Assembly: GCA_017429525.1 (NCBI GenBank)
Contig: JAFROT010000010.1
Coordinates: 62,001-126,000, forward strand
Length of the DNA: 64,000 nucleotides
Direction: 5' to 3'
From: Bacteroidaceae bacterium
GTDB lineage: Bacteria; Bacteroidota; Bacteroidia; Bacteroidales; Bacteroidaceae
Shown here: piece by piece, positions 1-5,506 of the stretch
Layout: each line of letters begins with the position of its first letter
Position numbering within the stretch: position 1 is the first letter of the stretch
Position numbers and translations under genes: made by a program
The notes under the pieces: generated by a model
Databases searched by the model: none
What the model was told of the DNA's origin: nothing
Seen by the model: the letters and a program-made list of their open reading frames with translations, nothing else

Positions 1-395
1 GCCTCATGGGGTTCTTCACAATGATGAGCATAGAGGATGGCGGTAAACGACTTGCTGATATCGTCCATCAAACCACGGCGATAGAGCAGGCGTGTCATGT
101 CGCGAATCTCGTAGTTGTACTGGAAGAATGCATCTGCGTTGTCGAGCCTGAACTCGTCACGTATAGTCACTCCGTGCACCTCGGCCCACACTTGCCACTG
201 CCGTATCATCTTGTACGTCACCGACTCATGCTTCGATCGGAAAGCACGGAACCACGATGAACGATGGTACCCGCTGACATCACATATCTGCTTCACCTGT
301 ATCTCATTTAGAGGATATTTCTCCAGCAACCGTATGACAGCATCTGCCATACAGTCCTTCAAGAACTCTGACGGTATATTCTTCTCACTCTTCAT
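1..395 (-). CDS. TetR/AcrR-like transcriptional regulator, 3'-truncated by window edge
   Basis: Reading the minus strand from an ATG at 393-395 gives an open frame running off the window edge (about 131 codons seen). The N-terminus contains a helix-turn-helix of TetR type around residues 30-55 (EIQVKQICDVSGYHRSSWF, then a Phe-rich helix), followed by a helical region (RQWQVWAEVHG). This is typical of small Bacteroidales TetR-like regulators whose C-terminal domain binds an unknown ligand. A TAnnTTTG box lies about 20 bases upstream of the start, supporting this start codon. The target is unknown; the C-terminal part is outside the window. Confidence 0.72.
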   Translation of the reverse strand, partial: MKSEKNIPSEFLKDCMADAVIRLLEKYPLNEIQVKQICDVSGYHRSSWFRAFRSKHESVTYKMIRQWQVWAEVHGVTIRDEFRLDNADAFFQYNYEIRDMTRLLYRRGLMDDISKSFTAILYAHHCEEPHE

Positions 396-679
396 CCACT
401 TTGATTTTTTATTGCAAAGATACGAGATCCCCATCATGAAACGGCAATGCCCTCCGAAGTCTTCACTTCGGCTTTCATCACATCGCCCCTGCAGCCTATC
501 AAGGCCGTTAGGAATAGATCAGTATGGGCAATAATCGTTTCATTCTGCTTCCGGAACGAGGGCTTTCTCGAACGTTCTCACTACTTTCGGCCGCAAAGAT
601 AGTGAAAAATCCGCATTTACGCTTCCCTTTGAGGTCAAAATCTCCAAGAACAACGGAATTTGCGGTTGCTTTTGCCTGA
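396..679. other. Intergenic region with a small hairpin and an extra -7 box
   Basis: No convincing gene. It holds a perfect 7-bp hairpin (CCGAAGT, loop CTTC, ACTTCGG) at 454-471 and a second minus-strand TATCTTTG box at 594-601. That box lies downstream of the WG-repeat gene and could drive a short leader transcript into the TetR-like gene. Its use is not certain. Confidence 0.35.
415..422 (-). promoter_or_regulatory. Bacteroidales -7 box for the TetR-like gene
   Basis: The minus strand reads TATCTTTG, a match to the Bacteroidetes -7 consensus TAnnTTTG, 20 bases before the ATG at 395. Confidence 0.6.
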
Positions 680-1117
680 TTACCGGGTCGCGTCAGGCCA
701 GAACCGTCCGAGCAATCGGCGCAGGAAGGAGAGCGACTTTCGGTTGCCTTGCCTGTCGATGTGGCAGAAGATGCCCGGTGCCTCCTCCACGGCCGCTGTG
801 CCACGGGTGAAGGAGCGGGCACTCGTCCACCGGCAGGAAATGACGAGGCTGCCGCCCTTGTCGACATAGCCCCACTTGCCGCTTGAATCCTGCACCGCCG
901 CTAAGTCCTCGCTGAACGAATAAGCGCGCTGCCACGTGCAGGGGATGACCAGCGTGCCGGCCTCGTCAATGAAGCCGTACAGCCCCCGTTCGTCCCGCAC
1001 CCATGCACGGCCACAGTGGAAGCCGCGGGCATCGCGCCACTGGCACGGAATGACGATGTTTCCGTCCTTATCGGCAAAGCCGAAAAGGCCTTGTTGCTTG
1101 ATGGGTTGCAGTTTCAT
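680..1117 (-). CDS. WG-repeat protein
   Basis: This 145-residue protein is made of tandem WG repeats: GLFGFADKDGNIVIPCQW, GLYGFIDEAGTLVIPCTW, GKWGYVDKGGSLVISCRW and a degenerate fourth unit (GIFCHIDRQGN). WG repeats are beta-hairpin-like units of about 25-30 residues; no enzymatic role is known. There is no signal peptide, so it is probably cytoplasmic. The start ATG at 1117 lies 33 bases downstream of the stop of the flavodoxin-type gene, so the two are probably cotranscribed. Many relatives are longer with more repeats, so this is a short member. Function unknown. Confidence 0.7.
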   Translation of the reverse strand: MKLQPIKQQGLFGFADKDGNIVIPCQWRDARGFHCGRAWVRDERGLYGFIDEAGTLVIPCTWQRAYSFSEDLAAVQDSSGKWGYVDKGGSLVISCRWTSARSFTRGTAAVEEAPGIFCHIDRQGNRKSLSFLRRLLGRFWPDATR

Positions 1118-1150
1118 TCCTTCGTTATTCAGTCAGACAATAAGATGCCT

Positions 1151-1843
1151 TCAATTGGCGTGTTCGGCTTCGGCGGCCTTCTCCACCAGCCGCTGTCCGA
1201 GTTCGTAGGCGTTCTGCAGGTCCACGGGGAAGTGCTCGTCGCGATAGCGGCGCTTGTCCTCTTCTGAGAAGAGGTTGAAGTCGTAGCGCGAGTAGTCGTT
1301 GAACTGATAGGTGTTGCAGGCATAGAGCGTCTCGGAGTAGCCGAAGATGTCGGCCATCACCTTCGTGTTCTCCTCCAGGATGGGCGGATAGCCGATCTCT
1401 CGCATGTAGGCCTCGGGGCAGTTCATGGTGAAGATCACGGCCGTGGGGACGACCTTCTCGCGCAGGCATACGTGCTTGCCGTTCTCGTAGAGGTAGGTGC
1501 CGACGGGGAAGCACAGGCGCTCCATGAACGAGCGCAGTTCGCCCGTGGGATAGCTGTAGTAGACGGGCGAGCCCAGCACGATGACATCAGCCTCGCGGCA
1601 GCGCTCCAGCACTGGGCGCAGGTCGTCCTTCAGCGCGCACACGCCATTGCACTTCGAGCCCTTCAGCTTGCAGGCGAAGCAGCTCTTGCAACCTCGGAAG
1701 TCGATGTCGTAGAGGTTCACCAGCTCACATTCCGCTCCCTTCGCCTCGGCGCCACGCATGGCGCTCTGGAGCATCAGAGCCGTATTCTTGTTCTTACGCG
1801 GACTGCCATTCACGAAGATGGCCTTGATCTGTTTCTTTTCCAT
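1151..1843 (-). CDS. Flavodoxin-family NAD(P)H-dependent oxidoreductase with Cys cluster
   Basis: The 230-residue protein begins with a flavodoxin-like beta-alpha unit and phosphate-binding loop (AIFVNGSPRKNKNTALML, about residues 9-26), as in NADPH-dependent FMN reductases. A Cys-rich stretch (GCKSCFACKLKGSKC, about 51-65) fits the iron-sulfur flavoprotein branch of the family. VLGSPVYYSYPTGELRSFMER is the usual flavin-contact segment. It probably transfers electrons from NAD(P)H through FMN to an unknown acceptor. A TAnnTTTG box lies 33 bases upstream, and the WG-repeat gene follows closely. Confidence 0.85.
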   Translation of the reverse strand: MEKKQIKAIFVNGSPRKNKNTALMLQSAMRGAEAKGAECELVNLYDIDFRGCKSCFACKLKGSKCNGVCALKDDLRPVLERCREADVIVLGSPVYYSYPTGELRSFMERLCFPVGTYLYENGKHVCLREKVVPTAVIFTMNCPEAYMREIGYPPILEENTKVMADIFGYSETLYACNTYQFNDYSRYDFNLFSEEDKRRYRDEHFPVDLQNAYELGQRLVEKAAEAEHAN

Positions 1844-1876
1844 AGTCGATCGTATCGTTTTGATGTTTTAGCGGTG

Positions 1877-1937
1877 CAAAGATAAGGAAAAAGACGAAAA
1901 CAATAACGAAAACGAAAACTTTTTTCAACGGGAACAC
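1877..1937 (-). promoter_or_regulatory. Promoter of the oxidoreductase gene with family E module
   Basis: The minus strand has TATCTTTG at 1884-1877. Immediately upstream is a T-rich module built from TTTTCGTT units that begins GTTGAAAAAAGTTTTCG. The same module precedes -7 boxes at 27113, 27350 and 61446, suggesting a shared or mobile promoter cassette. Confidence 0.6.
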
Positions 1938-2042
1938 GGAGCATTTCAGAGAACTGAGTGTTCTCGGAAAGCGCACGGGTGCAGTTGCGAACCACTTCTT
2001 GATGACATTTGCCTACTTTTGACGACATTTCATGCGTTTTTG

Positions 2043-2159
2043 AAGCACAAACTACACTTTAGCACCCTAAATTACACCCAAACTACACCTTTTTCAAAGC
2101 TGTTATCCTATTGATAATCATATTGATAATTATAAAAGAGTGCTAAAGTGTAGGTGCTT
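2043..2159. repeat. Inverted repeat with 14-bp perfect arms (MITE-like)
   Basis: CTACACTTTAGCAC at 2052-2065 is repeated in reverse complement at 2140-2153. The homology extends outward to AAGCAC on both sides with a 3-base offset. The loop is AT-rich and carries TTGATAAT repeats. No ORF fits, so this looks like a small palindromic intergenic element. Confidence 0.7.
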
Positions 2160-2316
2160 GAAAGAAATTTTACGTGCGCATGCGCGCGTGAGAGGATATA
2201 AGGGACGAGAATACGTTGGCGGGAGGACGGAGGTTAGTCGACGGGACGACAAGTGAGAATGCTCTTGCCGTGCAGGACAAGTTGACTAGAGGAATCGGTG
2301 AATTGATATAGACAAC

Positions 2317-2346
2317 TTCGTTATTCGGTCGCGACCGAATAACGAA
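2317..2346. repeat. Perfect 30-bp palindrome
   Basis: TTCGTTATTCGGTCG at 2317-2331 is followed directly by its exact reverse complement at 2332-2346, with no loop. There is no T-run, so an intrinsic terminator is unlikely. It could be an operator for a dimeric regulator or a cruciform. Confidence 0.8.
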
Positions 2347-2385
2347 CACATACGGTTGCGCTGGGCTTAACCTCTATATGTGCAT

Positions 2386-2428
2386 GGCGATGCGAACGGT
2401 CGTATGAGGCTTCGCGAACGGTCGTGAA
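2386..2428. repeat. Two 21-22-bp direct repeats (GGCGATGCGAACGGTCGT type)
   Basis: Two adjacent copies are seen (2386-2407 and 2408-2428). They match the three perfect 22-bp tandem units at 53365-53430, so the family is dispersed. No coding sense is apparent. Confidence 0.6.
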
Positions 2429-2490
2429 GGGCTTAAGGAACAGACGTAAGGAAGAGGAGGGAAAGAGCATTGACAAGGGGCGTCAGGAGG

Positions 2491-2526
2491 TGTGCGAAAG
2501 CGCACAGAAATGTGCGAAAACGCACA
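2491..2526. promoter_or_regulatory. Paired 16-bp dyads, probable response-regulator binding sites
   Basis: TGTGCGAAAGCGCACA (2491-2506) and TGTGCGAAAACGCACA (2511-2526) are dyads spaced exactly 20 bp start to start. The same type of pair with the same spacing lies at 5368-5403 upstream of a sigma-54 promoter. Because the next gene encodes an NtrC-type regulator, autoregulation is inferred. Confidence 0.7.
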
Positions 2527-2597
2527 AAAGAGAGGGGATGGGAGGGAAAGGAGACGTTTTTCGGAGAAAAAGAGAAAGGGAGATGCTGGAAATTGTA

Positions 2598-2605
2598 TAT
2601 CTTTG
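2598..2605 (+). promoter_or_regulatory. -7 box for the response regulator gene
   Basis: TATCTTTG matches TAnnTTTG, about 33 bases before the ATG at 2638. Confidence 0.6.
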
Positions 2606-2637
2606 CCTGCGGAAAGTTCGATAAGACCTGATTACAG

Positions 2638-4008
2638 ATGGAAGAAGAAAAAAAGAAAGGCAAGGTGCTCGTCATCGACGACAACGAGGACATCCTGTTT
2701 GCCCTGAACCTGTTGCTGAAGCCGCTGGTTGAGGACATCCGTGTGACGTCCCGACCAGAGCAGATCGACAAGTTCTACGACCTGATTCATCCCGATGTAG
2801 TGCTGCTCGACATGAACTATGAGCGTGATGCCATCAGCGGCGAGGAGGGTTTCGAGTGGCTGGAGCACATCCTGCATCGCGACCCGCAGGCTGTCGTCAT
2901 CTTCATGACGGCCTACGCCGATGCCGACAAGGCGGTGCGGGCGCTGAAGAGCGGCGCTACGGACTTCATCACCAAGCCGTGGGACAACAGCAAACTGCTG
3001 GCAACGCTTTTCGCCGGCGTGGAACTCAGCCGCGAACGCCACAAGAACCGCCTGCTGGAGCAGCGCATGGAGGTGGCCGCATCGCCGTTCGGCGCTGCAG
3101 CTGCACCGACCATCATCGGCGAGAGCCCCGCCATGCGCCATGTCCTTCAGACCGTAGCGCAGGTGGCTGCGACGGATGCCAACGTGCTCATCCTCGGCGA
3201 GAACGGCACGGGCAAGGATGTCATCGCCCGCCAACTCGGAGCCCTGTCCGCACGCGCCTCAAAGCCATTTGTGAGCATCGACCTCGGCAGCGTGCCGGAA
3301 CAACTGTTCGAGAGCGAGCTCTTCGGCTACGAAAAAGGGGCCTTCACCGATGCCCGCAAGTCCAAGGCGGGCCGCATGGAGACGGCCAACGGCGGCACGC
3401 TCTTCCTCGACGAAATCGGCAACCTGCCCCTACCCTTGCAGGCAAAGTTGCTCGCCGCCCTGGAACGTCGCGAGATCTCGCGCCTCGGCGGCACGCAGGC
3501 GACGTCCATCGATGTGCGCCTCATCTGCGCCACCAATGCCGACCTGCATCGTGAGGTGGAGGAAGGACGTTTCCGCGAGGACCTGCTCTACCGCATCAAC
3601 ACCATCGAAATTACGATGCCGCCGCTGCGCGACCGTGGCGAGGACATCATCCTGCTGGCCGAGCACTTCCTCAGCCTCTACGCGCGTAAATATAATAAGG
3701 TGTCGCTCAGCCTCAACCGCGATGCCCGGCAGAAGCTGCTGCGCCACTCCTGGCCGGGCAACGTGCGCGAGCTGATGCACGCCGTGGAACGGGCCGTGCT
3801 ACTCGCCAAAGGGCCTGGACTCTGTGCTGCGGACTTCGTGCTGAAGGAGACTACCCGCCGCACTGCCCAGACGCCCATCCTGAACCTCGAACGCTTGGAG
3901 CAGGAGGCCATACAGCGAGCCATGGACGTCGCGGGAGGCAACATCAGCAAGGCCGCGGACCTGTTGGGCATCACGAGGTATGCGCTATATAGGAAACTGA
4001 ATAAGTAA
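2638..4008 (+). CDS. Sigma-54-dependent NtrC-family response regulator
   Basis: A 456-residue cytoplasmic transcription activator. It has a receiver domain (residues 9-125: acidic pair DD at 14-15, phosphoacceptor Asp58 in VVLLDMN), an AAA+ sigma-54 interaction domain (Walker A GENGTGKD near 187, sigma-54 contact loop GAFTDA near 234, Walker B GGTLFLDEIG) and a C-terminal Fis-type helix-turn-helix (about 425-456, NISKAADLLGITRYALYRKL). GAFTDA departs from the textbook GAFTGA. It precedes a histidine kinase and an ABC exporter operon, and is predicted to bind the dyads at 2491-2526 and 5368-5403 and to activate the sigma-54 promoter at 5458. The ATG at 2638 is preceded by a -7 box. Confidence 0.95.
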   Translation: MEEEKKKGKVLVIDDNEDILFALNLLLKPLVEDIRVTSRPEQIDKFYDLIHPDVVLLDMNYERDAISGEEGFEWLEHILHRDPQAVVIFMTAYADADKAVRALKSGATDFITKPWDNSKLLATLFAGVELSRERHKNRLLEQRMEVAASPFGAAAAPTIIGESPAMRHVLQTVAQVAATDANVLILGENGTGKDVIARQLGALSARASKPFVSIDLGSVPEQLFESELFGYEKGAFTDARKSKAGRMETANGGTLFLDEIGNLPLPLQAKLLAALERREISRLGGTQATSIDVRLICATNADLHREVEEGRFREDLLYRINTIEITMPPLRDRGEDIILLAEHFLSLYARKYNKVSLSLNRDARQKLLRHSWPGNVRELMHAVERAVLLAKGPGLCAADFVLKETTRRTAQTPILNLERLEQEAIQRAMDVAGGNISKAADLLGITRYALYRKLNK

Positions 4009-4011
4009 GGA

Positions 4012-4096
4012 CCCACCCCTCACCCTCCCTCAAAGGGAGGGAACAGACCCACCCCCAGCCCCTCCCGTCAGGGAGGGGAGGGAAGTTACCATTCAA
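4012..4096. repeat. Family A palindromic repeat, intergenic copy
   Basis: Two C-rich/G-rich hairpin units in tandem (CCCTCCCTCAAAGGGAGGG and CCCCTCCCGTCAGGGAGGGG) are followed by GTTACCATTCAAGG, the loop-side sequence seen in other family A copies. It lies between the regulator and kinase genes. Confidence 0.75.
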
Positions 4097-4121
4097 GGGT
4101 TGTATTCACTCTTAAGTATTG

Positions 4122-5363
4122 ATGAAAGCGTATCTACTCTACATAATCGGACTGGCAGTCTTGCCGCTGGCGATAGCGGCGTGCTTGTTTGCGCGCCTCC
4201 CCTTCACTGCCATTGCCTTCGGCCTCATGCTGATGGGACTGTGCACCTCCATCTACAATCGCATCAGCCGTCTGCGCTACAGCTACCGCGAGACGGAACG
4301 GGAGAACGAGACGTTGCGGCACAAACTCACCGAAAGCGAACGGCAGATGCAGTACCTGCAACAACTGACGGAAAACGTCGATACTGCCCTCTTCGTCTGC
4401 TCCACCGACGGACGGATTGACTGGATGAATCATGCAGGGAGGAAAATCCTCTCCCCGCTCACCCGTCAGGGGGAGGGCCTCTTCCTTCCCTCCCCCATCC
4501 TTCAGGCCATTGCCGACCACGCCGAGGTGGTGAATGGCTGCGCCCTTTCCACCGTCCTATTGCGCATCGACGGACATCGCCGCATGGTGGTGGCGATGAA
4601 GGATGTCTCGATGCTGATGCAGCGACAGGAAATGGAGGCCTGGCAGCAACTCATCCGCGTGCTGACGCACGAAATCATGAACTCGCTGACGCCCATCATC
4701 TCCATCAGCGAGACGATGATGGAAAGAGAAAGCCCCGAGAGACCCACCCCCTACCCCTCCCGTCAGGGAGGGGAGAGGCTGCGCGATGATATTCTTTCCC
4801 AATCCAGAGGCCTCCCCTCCCCGACGGGAGGGGGCGGGGGTGGGTCTGTTGGGTCTGCTTCTGCTTTCGCCGTCATCAACCGTCGCTGCCACTCCCTTCT
4901 CGAATTCGTAGAAAGCTATCGCCAGCTCACTCGCATCAAACAACCCGAACGCACGACTTTCTCTGTCAACGAACTCTTTGACCACATTTCTGCTCTCTAT
5001 CCACAAGTCCAGACCAAAGGCGACGGACTGCTGAACGCCGATCGTTCGCAGTTGGAACAGGTGCTCATCAACCTCGTCAAGAACGCCATCGAAAGCGGAG
5101 CAACGGAAGTCTCCCTCACCGCGCAGCCGCTCCCCTCCCCGTCGGGTGGGGGTGGGACTGATACAGCCATTCATGTAAGCGACAACGGCGCAGGCATGAC
5201 GCCCGATGTTCTCGCACACGCCTTTGTGCCTTTCTACACGACCAAGCCCAGCGGCACCGGCATCGGCCTCAGCCTCTGCCGCCAGATTATCCTCAAGCAC
5301 GGCGGTCACATCAGCGTGGACAGTCAGCCCGGCCACGGCACCACGTTCACCATTACCCTGTAA
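4122..5363 (+). CDS. Membrane sensor histidine kinase carrying in-frame family A insertions
   Basis: About 413 residues from the ATG at 4122 (a TTG one codon earlier is also open). Two N-terminal transmembrane segments (YLLYIIGLAVLPLAIAACL; FTAIAFGLMLMGLCTSIY) lead to a coiled helix, a PAS-like segment, a DHp domain with His183 (RVLTHEIMNSLTP), and a catalytic domain with N-box INLVKNAIES, VSDNGAGM and GTGIGLSL. It is the partner of the upstream NtrC-type regulator. Three repeat-derived segments interrupt it in frame: a weak one near 4450-4497, a large one at the tip of the DHp helical hairpin (about residues 206-243), and one in a catalytic-domain loop (5119-5158). All core motifs remain, so it is probably functional. 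Confidence 0.92.
   Translation: MKAYLLYIIGLAVLPLAIAACLFARLPFTAIAFGLMLMGLCTSIYNRISRLRYSYRETERENETLRHKLTESERQMQYLQQLTENVDTALFVCSTDGRIDWMNHAGRKILSPLTRQGEGLFLPSPILQAIADHAEVVNGCALSTVLLRIDGHRRMVVAMKDVSMLMQRQEMEAWQQLIRVLTHEIMNSLTPIISISETMMERESPERPTPYPSRQGGERLRDDILSQSRGLPSPTGGGGGGSVGSASAFAVINRRCHSLLEFVESYRQLTRIKQPERTTFSVNELFDHISALYPQVQTKGDGLLNADRSQLEQVLINLVKNAIESGATEVSLTAQPLPSPSGGGGTDTAIHVSDNGAGMTPDVLAHAFVPFYTTKPSGTGIGLSLCRQIILKHGGHISVDSQPGHGTTFTITL
4450..4497. repeat. Degenerate family A unit inside the kinase gene
   Basis: CTCCCCGCTCACCCG, GGGGGAGGG and CCTTCCCTCCCCC resemble family A arms. They encode LSPLTRQGEGLFLPSPIL between the PAS-like core segments. This is weaker than the other copies. Confidence 0.4.
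4739..4850. repeat. Family A element in frame within the kinase DHp hairpin
   Basis: The left arm (AGACCCACCCCCTACCCCTC, then CCGTCAGGGAGGGGAG) and right arm (CCTCCCCTCCCCGACGGGAG, then GGGGCGGGGGTGGGTCT) are near reverse complements around a 30-base loop. The insert encodes RPTPYPSRQGGE, the loop residues and LPSPTGGGGGGS, with no stop. Confidence 0.85.
5119..5158. repeat. Half-copy of family A in the kinase catalytic domain
   Basis: CGCGCAGCCGCTCCCCTCCC followed by CGTCGGGTGGGGGTGGGACT encodes QPLPSPSGGGGT between two beta strands. It starts with the same GCGC(C)AGCC boundary as the copies at 5530 and 8213. Confidence 0.7.
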
Positions 5364-5367
5364 CGCC

Positions 5368-5403
5368 TGTGCTTTTCCGCACACTCTTGGGCGAAAGCGC
5401 ACA
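5368..5403. promoter_or_regulatory. Paired 16-bp dyads, predicted enhancer of the permease operon
   Basis: TGTGCTTTTCCGCACA (5368-5383) and TGGGCGAAAGCGCACA (5388-5403) repeat the TGTGC-N6-GCACA pattern and 20-bp spacing seen at 2491-2526. They lie about 70-100 bases upstream of the sigma-54 promoter, the usual position for NtrC-type enhancers. Confidence 0.72.
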
Positions 5404-5457
5404 GGACGCCGCAAGCAGTGATTCTATCATCCTCCTATGGATCAGCAGCTTATCATT

Positions 5458-5473
5458 TTGGCACAGCTCTTGC
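5458..5473 (+). promoter_or_regulatory. Sigma-54 promoter (-24/-12) for the ABC exporter genes
   Basis: TTGGCACAGCTCTTGC has GG and GC separated by exactly 10 bases, matching the sigma-54 consensus TGGCAC-N5-TTGC. Transcription would start near 5485, just before the ATG at 5507. This excludes the longer upstream reading frame as the true start. Confidence 0.75.
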
Positions 5474-5506
5474 GCTATGATGGTTGTTACAAAATCAGTT
5501 TCACAA

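Noticed and set aside
2424-2624. Small open frame before the response regulator
   Set aside because: It runs through the regulatory dyads and the promoter box; the translation is low-complexity Lys/Arg/Glu.
5369-5506. Longer start (GTG at 5369) for permease 1
   Set aside because: It would place the predicted enhancer dyads and sigma-54 promoter inside the gene; the paralogue supports the start at 5507.
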